From positions 3,219 to 67,218 of the forward strand of contig JAFADI010000189.1 in the NCBI GenBank assembly GCA_023424965.1: a DNA stretch of 64,000 nt. The letters are read 5' to 3'. Under the pieces are notes generated by a model. It saw only the letters and a program-made list of their open reading frames with translations, made no database searches and was not told the origin of the DNA. Below are positions 17,796-26,111 of this stretch, piece by piece. Source of the stretch: Bacillota bacterium (GTDB lineage: Bacteria > Bacillota > Clostridia > Acetivibrionales > JAFADI01). A program made the position numbers and the translations under genes. Each line of letters starts with the position of its first letter. The stretch's first letter is position 1.

Positions 17796-18343
17796 AATAC
17801 CTCCTCCTTTCTGTGCATCAATTTCTCTCTAAGCATAATCCTGGCTCTATAAATTCTATTTTTTACAATTGTCATCGGTTCATCCAGAACCCTGGTTATT
17901 TCCTCATAGGACAGCCCGTTGTTATGAAAGAGCATAATCGGCGTCCTGTACTTCTCGGGCAGTTCCGCCACGGCGTCCCGCACAGTTCTGCTCCGCTCCT
18001 TGGCCAGGTATTCCTGCTCCGGAGTATGGGTTCCGTTGGAAATCGTGTCGATTTCCTCGATGGGAACGGAATCGACACGCCTTTTCCGTTTCAGGTCAAG
18101 GCACAGATTGGTAGCTATTTTTACCGACCAGGTGGAGAATTTGTATTCCGGATTATACCGGTCCAGGGACTTGTAGATCCTGAGGAATACCTCCTGGGCG
18201 ACATCGTTTACTTCCTGTTTGTCACTCATCATATTATACACTACATTATATATAAGCTTCTTGTATCTTGCTACCAATTCGGCAAAAGCCTGTTTGTCGC
18301 CGTCAAGGCATTGTGTTACAAGCTGCATGTCTGTGGCTTCCAA
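17792..18343 (-). CDS. ECF-type RNA polymerase sigma factor
   Basis: A 183-residue sigma-70 family protein with region 2 (VNDVAQEVFLRIYKSL and FSTWSVKIATNLCLD) and region 4 (ELPEKYRTPIMLF, then YEEITRVLDEP). The subgroup resembles SigW/RpoE-like factors that answer envelope stress. The TTG at 18343 is chosen because AGGAGGTGA lies 8 bases upstream; an upstream in-frame TTG would put the site inside the gene. The target promoters cannot be read from this window. It is the first gene of a two-gene operon with its anti-sigma factor. Confidence 0.92.
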   Translation of the reverse strand: MEATDMQLVTQCLDGDKQAFAELVARYKKLIYNVVYNMMSDKQEVNDVAQEVFLRIYKSLDRYNPEYKFSTWSVKIATNLCLDLKRKRRVDSVPIEEIDTISNGTHTPEQEYLAKERSRTVRDAVAELPEKYRTPIMLFHNNGLSYEEITRVLDEPMTIVKNRIYRARIMLREKLMHRKEEVL

Positions 18344-18452
18344 TCTATGCTTCACCTCCTGGTTCAAAGCTTTACCGGATAATAATATTTTACGCTTTTT
18401 TTATACCCATGTCTGAAAGAAAATACACTTGACGCCAGTAATATCTATAAAA

Positions 18453-18482
18453 ATTATACACCATCCAAATATCTATATACAA
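18453..18482 (-). promoter_or_regulatory. Probable sigma-A promoter of the ECF sigma operon
   Basis: TTGTAT, 18 bases, TATAAT on the minus strand, about 110 bases upstream of the sigma gene. No obvious ECF-type promoter (AAC motif with CGT) was seen, so autoregulation is not supported. This lies in the 339-base gap between the sigma and chemoreceptor genes. Confidence 0.55.
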
Positions 18483-18614
18483 TTCCAATAAAAAAAGTCA
18501 ATGGTTATGTTCATTTTTAATAAAGGATTTTGAATCTATTTGTCGAAAGTTGTATTGATTGCAATGGGCACAGTTTATAATTCAAAGTTTCCCAAAACAA
18601 ACGGATCGAATTTC

Positions 18615-18662
18615 ATTGGTAACCACCTTAATTTATTTTTAAATTTAAAGCTTGTTACCAAT
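18615..18662 (+). repeat. 9-bp inverted repeat upstream of the chemoreceptor gene
   Basis: ATTGGTAAC and GTTACCAAT are separated by 30 A/T-rich bases and end 7 bases before the chemoreceptor's GGAGG. It could be a regulator site or an mRNA hairpin. A TATAAT at 18576-18581 is a possible -10 upstream of it, with a poor -35. Confidence 0.4.
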
Positions 18663-18682
18663 ATAACGTAGGAGGTATTCTT

Positions 18683-20800
18683 GTGAAATTTTTAGATTTT
18701 AACAGAATCAAGGAAGTTATTTTGTCCCAAAAGAACACCAGGTTTGCAGCCGTCATTAAGCGGGCGCTCCTTTACCTGACCGAGCTGAGCAAATCCCTGA
18801 GAAACTCAAAAATCCAGACCCGGCTCATCATCTCTTTCCTGGTGGTTTCCGTGCTCCCACTTCTGTTCACAGGCAGGCTTTCCTACATTCAGTCAAGCAG
18901 CGCAGTAGAGAAAAAAATAAACACCTATTCTTCAGAACTGCTTAAAGAGGTGGGAATGAACTTTGATTCCAAGGTTGACAACATCATCGGCTACATAAAT
19001 GAAATCGGCCTGTCAAAATCCATCCAGGACTACCTGGGGAACACAGACTCCATGGATGAGCTGCAAAAGCTGGACAGCAACAGGCAGGTGCAGGAGTTCC
19101 TGGTTCAGAAGCTGGCCCGTACCAATGAAATAACCTCTGTGGAAATCATTCCTCTGTCGGGCGATGAAAGAATATCTTATGGTTCCCAGGTTTCTATCGA
19201 TGAAAATGAACGGAACAAGCTTTTAAAAGCCGCCGGAGACAGCAACGGAAAAGTCATATGGCACATTGAAAAGTCCGAGGACAAGCCTTATCTCTTCATC
19301 GCAAGGCAAATCAGCTCCATGGCCTCCGGAAGGGAACTGGGCATCATTCTCCTGGCTCTGAATGAAACCTACTTTTCCAAAATCTACTCCGGGATAAATG
19401 TGGGTGAAGGAGCCAAACTCACGGTTGTGAACACGGAAGGCACCATCATGTCCAGCGTGGACAAAAAGGAAGTCGCCTCTGCAATTCGGGATACCAAACT
19501 ACTGCAACTGTTCCAGAGCGCCCTTGACAATAAAAAGAACACCTTTGCTCACGGCAGCAACCTCGTCGCTTTCTCAAAGCTGGAACTGGCGGACTGGTAC
19601 GTGGTTGCCGAAATTCCCAATTCCTATTTGTATTCTGAATCCAAGTCCATCGGCAGTTCCATTACCTTCACGATTATCATCTGCATTTTGCTGGCCCTGG
19701 TGCTCTCCTTCATCATCTCAAGGAGTATTTCCGTTCCCCTCAACCGGCTTGTGGAATTGATGAAGGAAGCCAAAAGCGGTAACCTGGCGCTCTATGTACG
19801 GGACCCCAACAAGGATGAAATAGGGGATGTGACCAATAATTTCGGTGATATGCTGAACAATATAAAAAATCTGGTATTGGAAGTCCACACTTCGGCCCAG
19901 AGCGTTCTTGAAAATTCAAATAAGATAACCGCGGCCAGCGAGTACTCCTATACCGTTTCACAGCAGGTGGCCGTCACCGTCCAGCAAATTGCCGAAGGAG
20001 CTTCAAGCCAGGCTTCCGAAGTAGCTGACAGCGTAAACCACATGACGGGCCTTTCGGACGATATCAACACCGTAGGAAATTACATGGGTGTCGTAACCGG
20101 TGTGGTGGACAAAACCAAGTCTCTCAGTACGGAGACCCAGAAAGCCGTCAAGATTCTAAACGATAAAGCGTTGGAAACAACTTCGGTTACAGGCAAAATC
20201 GCAGGCGACATCTTCAGCCTGAACAATGAAATGAAGGAAATTAAGAAAATTGTGAAAATGATCGTGGGAATTGCGGAACAGACCAACCTGCTTTCCCTGA
20301 ACGCAGCAATCGAAGCAGCCAGAGCGGGTGAAGCCGGCAGGGGCTTTGCAGTGGTTGCCGAAGAGGTAAGAAAATTGGCAGACCAGTCCAAGGAGGCTTC
20401 CATCGCCATAAACGATATATTGAATAAAATCCAGCAGAAGACCGAAGTCACGGTCCACGAAGCTTCAAACGCTTCTGCCATCGTGAAGGAGCAAATGTCC
20501 GCGGTACATGAAGCCGAAACAGCCTTCTCTACGATTTTCCACGCCATGGATGACATTTCGACGCATATGGGTGAAGTGGTGCTTTCCATCGACAAGATGC
20601 TGAAAGCCAAAGAAAAAACTCTGCAGTCCATGGAGAACATCTCGGCGGTTTCCGAAGAAGCTGCCGCAACGGCCCAGGAGGTATCGGCCAGTACACAGGA
20701 TCAGATCGGAAGAGTGGAGGAGCTGTCAACCTCCGCAAAGGACCTCAATAAAATGGCTCTTGAGCTTGATAAATCCATCTCAAGCTTTATCATCGACTAA
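18683..20800 (+). CDS. Methyl-accepting chemotaxis protein
   Basis: A 705-residue chemoreceptor. It has an unusually long basic cytoplasmic N-terminus (~46 residues), TM1 at about 47-64, an extracellular Cache-like sensing domain to ~324, TM2 at about 325-348 and a HAMP domain to ~402. The methylation and signalling helices carry the hairpin tip EQTNLLSLNAAIEAARAGEAGRGFAV in shortened consensus form near residues 530-555, followed by EEVRKLADQS. It senses a ligand and controls CheA. It starts at GTG with GGAGG 7 bases upstream. It stands alone on the plus strand and converges on tuf. The ligand is unknown. Confidence 0.95.
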   Translation: MKFLDFNRIKEVILSQKNTRFAAVIKRALLYLTELSKSLRNSKIQTRLIISFLVVSVLPLLFTGRLSYIQSSSAVEKKINTYSSELLKEVGMNFDSKVDNIIGYINEIGLSKSIQDYLGNTDSMDELQKLDSNRQVQEFLVQKLARTNEITSVEIIPLSGDERISYGSQVSIDENERNKLLKAAGDSNGKVIWHIEKSEDKPYLFIARQISSMASGRELGIILLALNETYFSKIYSGINVGEGAKLTVVNTEGTIMSSVDKKEVASAIRDTKLLQLFQSALDNKKNTFAHGSNLVAFSKLELADWYVVAEIPNSYLYSESKSIGSSITFTIIICILLALVLSFIISRSISVPLNRLVELMKEAKSGNLALYVRDPNKDEIGDVTNNFGDMLNNIKNLVLEVHTSAQSVLENSNKITAASEYSYTVSQQVAVTVQQIAEGASSQASEVADSVNHMTGLSDDINTVGNYMGVVTGVVDKTKSLSTETQKAVKILNDKALETTSVTGKIAGDIFSLNNEMKEIKKIVKMIVGIAEQTNLLSLNAAIEAARAGEAGRGFAVVAEEVRKLADQSKEASIAINDILNKIQQKTEVTVHEASNASAIVKEQMSAVHEAETAFSTIFHAMDDISTHMGEVVLSIDKMLKAKEKTLQSMENISAVSEEAAATAQEVSASTQDQIGRVEELSTSAKDLNKMALELDKSISSFIID

Positions 20801-20816
20801 ACAAAAAAAGCCCATA

Positions 20817-20850
20817 AAAAAAACCGGTGGAAAAATCCACCGGTTTTTTA
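20817..20850. terminator. Bidirectional terminator between the chemoreceptor gene and tuf
   Basis: ACCGGTGG, a 6-base loop and CCACCGGT form an 8-bp stem flanked by A on one side and T on the other. It works as a terminator read from either strand and serves two convergent genes. Confidence 0.9.
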
Positions 20851-20864
20851 TTTTAAATTGTCAA

Positions 20865-22067
20865 TTACTCAACGATACCAATTACAACACCGGAACCAAC
20901 AGTTCTTCCACCTTCACGGATAGCGAACTTCAAGCCGTTTTCCATAGCGATGGGAGTGATGAGCTTGATGGTCATTTCTACGTTGTCACCAGGCATGCAC
21001 ATTTCAGTACCTGCAGGCAGTTCAACTACGCCGGTAACGTCTGTCGTTCTGAAATAGAACTGGGGTCTGTAGTTGTTGAAGAAAGGAGTATGTCTTCCAC
21101 CTTCTTCTTTGGTCAGAACGTAAACCTGGCCTTTGAAATGAGTAAAGGGCTTGATGGAACCGGGTTTAGCAAGAACCTGGCCTCTTTCGATTTCATTTCT
21201 CTGAATACCTCTTAAAAGGGCACCGATGTTGTCACCGGCAACAGCCTGGTCAAGAAGCTTTCTGAACATTTCAACACCGGTAACAACGGTCTTTCTGGGA
21301 GCATCCGCCAAACCGATGATTTCAACTTCGTCTCCAACCTTGATTACGCCTCTTTCAACCCTACCGGTAGCAACAGTACCACGGCCGGTGATGGAGAAAA
21401 CGTCTTCTACAGGCATAATGAAAGGCTTGTCTGTAGGTCTTTCAGGAGTAGGAATATATTCGTCAACCTTCTTCATGAGCTCAAGGATGGGAGCATATTC
21501 AGGAGCACCAGAATCGGTTGAAGTGCTCTCAAGAGCTACCAGCGCAGAACCTCTGACGATCGGAGTGTCATCTCCGGGGAAGTCATAAGTGTTGAGAAGT
21601 TCTCTGAGTTCCATTTCAACCAACTCGATGAGTTCTTCGTCGTCAACCATATCACACTTGTTCAAGAAAACAACTATGTATGGTACGCCAACCTGTCCAG
21701 CAAGGAGAATGTGTTCCCTTGTCTGGGGCATCGGGCCGTCAGCAGCGGATACAACAAGGATTGCGCCATCCATCTGGGCAGCACCGGTGATCATGTTCTT
21801 TACATAGTCAGCGTGGCCGGGGCAGTCAACGTGCGCATAGTGCCTTGTTTCAGTTTCATATTCAACGTGAGCGGTATTGATGGTAATACCTCTTTCTCTT
21901 TCTTCGGGAGCCTTGTCAATCTGGTCGTATGCCGTGTACTGTGCTTTTCCCTGGAATCCAAGAACCTTGGTTATAGCAGCAGTCAATGAAGTCTTTCCAT
22001 GGTCAACGTGGCCTATGGTACCAATGTTAACGTGGGGTTTGTTTCTTTCAAATTTAGCCTTTGCCAT
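20865..22067 (-). CDS. tuf: Elongation factor Tu
   Basis: A 400-residue GTPase that delivers aminoacyl-tRNA to the ribosome. The G motifs are GHVDHGKTS (G1), the switch region RGITINTAHVEY, DCPGHADY (G3), NKCDMVD (G4) and SAL (G5). Domains 2 and 3 follow with VEDVFSITGRGTVATGRVE. The ATG at 22067 follows AAGGAGG by 9 bases; an open frame extends further upstream without a binding site. It lies after fusA as in most Firmicutes, but with a 197-base gap that holds its own promoter and two hairpins. Confidence 0.99.
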   Translation of the reverse strand: MAKAKFERNKPHVNIGTIGHVDHGKTSLTAAITKVLGFQGKAQYTAYDQIDKAPEERERGITINTAHVEYETETRHYAHVDCPGHADYVKNMITGAAQMDGAILVVSAADGPMPQTREHILLAGQVGVPYIVVFLNKCDMVDDEELIELVEMELRELLNTYDFPGDDTPIVRGSALVALESTSTDSGAPEYAPILELMKKVDEYIPTPERPTDKPFIMPVEDVFSITGRGTVATGRVERGVIKVGDEVEIIGLADAPRKTVVTGVEMFRKLLDQAVAGDNIGALLRGIQRNEIERGQVLAKPGSIKPFTHFKGQVYVLTKEEGGRHTPFFNNYRPQFYFRTTDVTGVVELPAGTEMCMPGDNVEMTIKLITPIAMENGLKFAIREGGRTVGSGVVIGIVE

Positions 22068-22087
22068 TATAAAAATCCTCCTTCTCT

Positions 22088-22179
22088 CAGTAAACCTTAC
22101 TGATGTATTATTTATTGGTTTGCTAATATGTTTATTTTTAATACAGGAATTACTGCTTTTCAACAGTAATTCCCGTATT
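22088..22179 (-). promoter_or_regulatory. tuf leader with two hairpins
   Basis: Within the fusA-tuf gap, a 16-bp inverted repeat (22140-22155 with 22164-22179, 8-base loop, one G-U) and a 7-bp hairpin (TCAGTAA/TTACTGA, 22087-22103) both lie in the transcribed tuf leader. The large hairpin is followed by A-rich rather than U-rich RNA, so it is not a normal terminator. It may stabilise the mRNA or mark a processing site (inference). Confidence 0.5.
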
Positions 22180-22220
22180 CTGTTTTAATCCCGGGCTTAC
22201 TTTTTCACACGATCATGATT

Positions 22221-22249
22221 ATTTTATACTCTCTCATGACCTATTGCAA
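22221..22249 (-). promoter_or_regulatory. Probable sigma-A promoter of tuf
   Basis: TTGCAA, 17 bases, TAAAAT on the minus strand, starting 16 bases past the fusA stop. It would give a leader of about 145 bases and lets tuf be expressed above the rest of the operon. Confidence 0.65.
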
Positions 22250-22264
22250 GCACCAAAATGGGCT

Positions 22265-24343
22265 CTACTCGCCAGATTTGCTCTTGACGATGGTCTCCTG
22301 AATATTCTTCGGAACTTCCTCAAAGTGGCTGGTCTGCATGGTGAATACGCCTCTTCCCTGGGTTCTGGAACGAAGTGTGGTTGCATACCCGAACATCTCG
22401 GACAGCGGCACGTGGGACTTTATCGTCTGAGCGCCCGCTCTTGCTTCCATGCCTTCGATTCTACCCCTTCTGGAGTTGAGGTCGCCCATTACGTCGCCCA
22501 TGTACTCCTCGGGAACCGTTACGTCTACCCTCATGATAGGCTCAAGGAGTACGGGGGTTGCCTTACGGCAGCCTTCCTTGAAGCCCATGGAACCTGCAAT
22601 CTTAAAGGCCATTTCCGAAGAGTCAACTTCATGGTATGAGCCGTCTACAACAGTTACCTTGATGTCTACAACCTGGTAGCCACCCAAAACACCGGTATTC
22701 ATGGCGTCCTGGATACCTGCGTCGATAGCGGGGATATATTCTTTGGGAATAGCTCCGCCAACGACTTTGTTAACAAATTCATAACCCAGGCCGGGTTCCC
22801 TCGGTTCGATTTCAAGGACACAATGACCATACTGGCCGCGTCCGCCGGACTGTCTGACAAACTTTCCTTCGGCCTTGACAGCTTTCTTGATCGTTTCCTT
22901 GTATGAAACCTGAGGATTACCAACATTGGCCTCTACCTTGAATTCTCTCATCATACGGTCAACGATGATTTCAAGGTGCAGCTCGCCCATGCCGGAAATG
23001 ATTGTCTGTCCTGTCTCCGGATCGGTATGCACCCGGAAGGTGGGATCTTCTTCCGCCAGCTTCTGGAGTGCGATGCCCATTTTTTCCTGTCCCGCCTTTG
23101 TCTTGGGTTCAACCGCAACATGGATAACGGGTTCCGGGAATTCCATGGATTCAAGGATTACCTGGGCATTCTCTTCACAGAGAGTATCTCCGGTTGTTGT
23201 ATCCTTCAAACCCACAGCGGCAGCAATGTCACCGGAATAAACCATGTCGATTTCTTCCCTGTGGTTGGCATGCATCTGCAGGATTCTTCCTATTCTTTCC
23301 CTCTTGCCTTTGGTAGAGTTGACGACATAGGAGCCGGAACTCAACTTTCCTGAGTACACCCTGAAGAAGCAAAGCTTTCCTACATAGGGGTCGGCCATGA
23401 TCTTAAATGCCAGTGCGGCAAATGGAGCGCTGTCGTCTGCAGGTCTTTCGATTTCCTCGTCACCGTCAACGGATACCCCTTTAATAGCGGGAATGTCCAG
23501 TGGTGAGGGCATATAATCGATGACTGCATCCAGCAGCTGCTGTACCCCTTTGTTTCTGTACGCGGAACCACAGGCTACAGGGATCATTTTAACCGCTATG
23601 GTAGCGTTTCTAATACCTCTGCGCAGTTCTTCCTCCGTCAGTTCTTCACCTTCAAGGTACTTCATCATTAATTCTTCGTCTTGTTCAGCAACAGCTTCAA
23701 CTAAAATGCCACGATATTTTTCTACAATATCCTTCATGTCATCTGGTATGGGACCTTCTTCAATCACCTTTCCCAAATCGTCTCTGTAAAAGATTGCTTT
23801 CATTGAAACAAGGTCAACCGCGCCCTTGAAGGTATCTTCACTACCTATGGGCAGCTGGATCGGTACTGCATTTGCCTTAAGTCTGTCCTTCATCATTTGT
23901 ATGCAGTTATAAAAATCTGCACCCATTATATCCATTTTGTTTACAAATGCAAGTCTTGGTACGCCATACTTGTCAGCCTGTCTCCAAACGGTTTCAGACT
24001 GGGGCTCTACTCCACCCTTTGCGCAGAAAAGTGTTACTGAACCATCGAGAACACGAAGAGACCTTTCAACTTCAACCGTGAAGTCAACGTGCCCCGGCGT
24101 ATCTATGATGTTGATCCTGTTACCATTCCATTCCGCAGTAGTAGCGGCAGAAGTAATTGTAATACCTCTTTCCTGCTCCTGCTCCATCCAGTCCATGGTA
24201 GCAGCACCTTCATGAACTTCGCCTATTTTATGAACCCTTCCTGTATAAAACAGGATACGTTCAGTTGTTGTTGTTTTTCCAGCGTCGATATGCGCCATGA
24301 TTCCAATATTCCTGGTTTTCTCCAAACTATATTGCCTGGGCAT
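22265..24343 (-). CDS. fusA: Elongation factor G
   Basis: A 692-residue translocation GTPase, full length. The G motifs are AHIDAGKTT, the switch region ERGITITSAATT, DTPGHVDFT and NKMDIMGAD. Domain IV carries the tip region, with SGGRGQYGHC near residues 490-500, and the C-terminal domain V ends in the usual basic and acidic tail. It catalyses ribosome translocation and, with RRF, recycling. It lies between rpsG and tuf in the str operon. Confidence 0.99.
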   Translation of the reverse strand: MPRQYSLEKTRNIGIMAHIDAGKTTTTERILFYTGRVHKIGEVHEGAATMDWMEQEQERGITITSAATTAEWNGNRINIIDTPGHVDFTVEVERSLRVLDGSVTLFCAKGGVEPQSETVWRQADKYGVPRLAFVNKMDIMGADFYNCIQMMKDRLKANAVPIQLPIGSEDTFKGAVDLVSMKAIFYRDDLGKVIEEGPIPDDMKDIVEKYRGILVEAVAEQDEELMMKYLEGEELTEEELRRGIRNATIAVKMIPVACGSAYRNKGVQQLLDAVIDYMPSPLDIPAIKGVSVDGDEEIERPADDSAPFAALAFKIMADPYVGKLCFFRVYSGKLSSGSYVVNSTKGKRERIGRILQMHANHREEIDMVYSGDIAAAVGLKDTTTGDTLCEENAQVILESMEFPEPVIHVAVEPKTKAGQEKMGIALQKLAEEDPTFRVHTDPETGQTIISGMGELHLEIIVDRMMREFKVEANVGNPQVSYKETIKKAVKAEGKFVRQSGGRGQYGHCVLEIEPREPGLGYEFVNKVVGGAIPKEYIPAIDAGIQDAMNTGVLGGYQVVDIKVTVVDGSYHEVDSSEMAFKIAGSMGFKEGCRKATPVLLEPIMRVDVTVPEEYMGDVMGDLNSRRGRIEGMEARAGAQTIKSHVPLSEMFGYATTLRSRTQGRGVFTMQTSHFEEVPKNIQETIVKSKSGE

Positions 24344-24477
24344 TTGTACCCTCCTTTCCTTCTAACGATAGTTCAAATCGTACTTAATATTATTATGCTC
24401 AATTATGTTGATGGTTAACAATTTCCGGTGATAAAGTCTTGCAACCCTGCACTTTCCACTCTCAACCCTCAACCGTT

Positions 24478-24948
24478 TTACCATCTGTAATGTGCGAAAG
24501 CCTTGTTGGCTTCTGCCATCTTGTGGGTATCTTCCTTCTTCTTGTAGGCTCCGCCCAGATTGTTGGTGGCGTCCATGATTTCCCCTGCAAGTCTTTCCTT
24601 CATGGTTCTTTCGCCTCTTGCCCTTGAATAGCTGGTGAGCCATCTCAAGCCGAGAGCCTGCCTTCTTTCGGGTCTGACTTCCATGGGAACCTGGTATGTG
24701 GCACCACCCACTCTTCTGGCTTTAACCTCCAAAACGGGCATGATGTTGTTTAATGCAGTTTCAAACACTTCAAGGGGATCCTTGCCTGTTTTTTCCTTTA
24801 TGATATCGAAGGCATCATAGCAGATTTTCTGGGCAGTACCCTTTTTCCCCTTCTGCATGATATTGTTGACGAGTTTTGTCACAACTTTATCGTTGTATAT
24901 GGGATCCGGTAATACGTCTCTCTTTGGAATATGTCCTTTTCTTGGCAC
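24478..24948 (-). CDS. rpsG: 30S ribosomal protein S7
   Basis: A 156-residue primary 16S-binding protein of the small subunit head. Recognisable stretches are MPRKGHIPKRDVLPDP, GGATYQVPMEV and ARGERTMKERLA. It starts at GTG with AAAAGGAGGG upstream. In E. coli S7 represses its own operon by binding the rpsL-rpsG intercistronic RNA; the unusually long structured gap here (24949-25127) would be the place for a similar control. Confidence 0.99.
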   Translation of the reverse strand: MPRKGHIPKRDVLPDPIYNDKVVTKLVNNIMQKGKKGTAQKICYDAFDIIKEKTGKDPLEVFETALNNIMPVLEVKARRVGGATYQVPMEVRPERRQALGLRWLTSYSRARGERTMKERLAGEIMDATNNLGGAYKKKEDTHKMAEANKAFAHYRW

Positions 24949-25127
24949 TTTGCTTCCCTCCTTTTCATGATAACTTGGTGAGGCTCAGCCTCTACAGTAT
25001 CATCGGTACTCGCGGCACACAGGCCGTCGTCGGTGCATTGTAGTTGCTATCTATATATAAACACAACGTACTTAGCACTATTAACTTTGATACTACCATA
25101 CCTCGCGCTATCGCACGTTGTAGGGTT
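24949..25127 (-). other. Structured rpsL-rpsG intercistronic region
   Basis: A 179-base gap within an otherwise tight operon. On the RNA strand it can form ACAACGT/ACGTTGT, GCG-ATA-GCGC, CGGC/GCCG and GAGGCTGAGCCTC pairings. No coding potential was recognised. Its position matches the S7-binding autoregulatory site known from E. coli, but no sequence match was tested. Confidence 0.4.
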
Positions 25128-25556
25128 TTACTTCTTTGCAGCTCCGGCCTTGGGCCTCTTGGCTCCATACTTGGAACGAGCCTGCATTCTCTTTGCAACA
25201 CCTGCCGTATCAAGGGTACCTCTGATGATGTGATACCTTACACCAGGTAAGTCCTTAACCCTTCCACCCCTGATGAGAACAACACTGTGCTCCTGAAGAT
25301 TGTGCCCGATTCCGGGAATGTAAGCGGTAACTTCAACACCGTTTACCAGACGGACCCTGGCAACCTTTCTTAAAGCCGAGTTAGGTTTCTTCGGAGTCGT
25401 GGTTTTAACAACGGTGCAAACGCCACGCTTTTGAGGCGAGCTCATGTTGATGGGCTGTTTCTTTAATGAATTCCAGCTTCTCTGAAGTGCAGGAGCAGTT
25501 GATTTCTTCTCCATTACCTCTCTTCCTTTTCTAACCAACTGGTTAAATGTTGGCAT
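25128..25556 (-). CDS. rpsL: 30S ribosomal protein S12
   Basis: A 142-residue decoding-centre protein. It has the family start MPTFNQLVRKGR, the decoding loop TTPKKPNSALRKVARVRL with the lysines where streptomycin-resistance changes arise, and the second loop IRGGRVKDLPGVRYH. The C-terminus ends in a basic tail. AAGGAGGTG precedes the ATG. Wild-type residues are seen at the usual resistance positions. Confidence 0.99.
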   Translation of the reverse strand: MPTFNQLVRKGREVMEKKSTAPALQRSWNSLKKQPINMSSPQKRGVCTVVKTTTPKKPNSALRKVARVRLVNGVEVTAYIPGIGHNLQEHSVVLIRGGRVKDLPGVRYHIIRGTLDTAGVAKRMQARSKYGAKRPKAGAAKK

Positions 25557-25679
25557 TCTTTTTTCACCTCCTTATTTTGTGAGTGGGCAGCCGCCGGTCA
25601 CAGGCCGGATAATTCCAACCGCATAAAACCTGCTCACTGCCGCATATCTAAATAATAAATATTTAGCAAGGATTCACAG

Positions 25680-25922
25680 CTATTTAAGTACACAGGCCAC
25701 AGCAGCCCCAACTTCGATGCCGCAAGCCTTTCCCAGATGCTTCATGCTGTCTTCGTACACAATTTCAACGGAGTTCCTATGGCAAAGTTCAATAATATTG
25801 CCGGTAACCCTGGGGTCGGCATCTTTGGCTATATATACCAGTTTGGCAGTACCATTTTCAAGGGCTTTCGCCGCCTGCTTCACACCTACAACCTTATTAC
25901 TGCTTTTCAGATTGTCCAGCAC
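25680..25922 (-). CDS. L7Ae-like ribosomal/kink-turn RNA-binding protein
   Basis: An 80-residue L7Ae/L30e/S12e/Gadd45 family protein, like Bacillus YbxF. Seen motifs are VVGVKQAAKALENG, LVYIAKDADP and the C-terminal AACGIEVGAAV-like stretch. Relatives bind kink-turn RNA; the physiological target in bacteria is unclear. It occupies the usual site between rpoC and rpsL and is the first gene after the promoter at 26007-26036. Confidence 0.92.
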   Translation of the reverse strand: MLDNLKSSNKVVGVKQAAKALENGTAKLVYIAKDADPRVTGNIIELCHRNSVEIVYEDSMKHLGKACGIEVGAAVACVLK

Positions 25923-26006
25923 AATTTACCCCCCTGTAAGTATACATTCAAAGAATGGGCAGAAAATTTCCAAAAAATTCTCCCCTGCTAAATCGCGCAC
26001 TGAAAT

Positions 26007-26036
26007 ATTTTATCACTCATAAGCTAATCTTGTCAA
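26007..26036 (-). promoter_or_regulatory. Sigma-A promoter of the L7Ae-rpsL-rpsG-fusA operon
   Basis: TTGACA (perfect -35), 18 bases, TAAAAT on the minus strand, about 85 bases before the L7Ae-like gene and after the rpoC terminator. Confidence 0.75.
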
Positions 26037-26071
26037 GTTATAAAAGCTTTTGGGTATCGGGGCCAAGTGCC

Positions 26072-26105
26072 AAAAACAGGTAATGGATGGCCATTACCTG
26101 TTTTC
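26072..26105 (-). terminator. Hairpin terminator after rpoC
   Basis: A perfect 14-bp stem (AAAACAGGTAATGG with its complement) and a 4-base loop, ending in T5 on the minus strand, starts 7 bases after the rpoC stop. It separates rpoBC from the str operon. Confidence 0.8.
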
Positions 26106-26111
26106 AATCCA

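Noticed and set aside
22068..22163. N-terminal extension of EF-Tu by 32 codons
   Set aside because: It falls in the hairpin-rich leader, lacks a binding site, and the standard start has a strong AAGGAGG.
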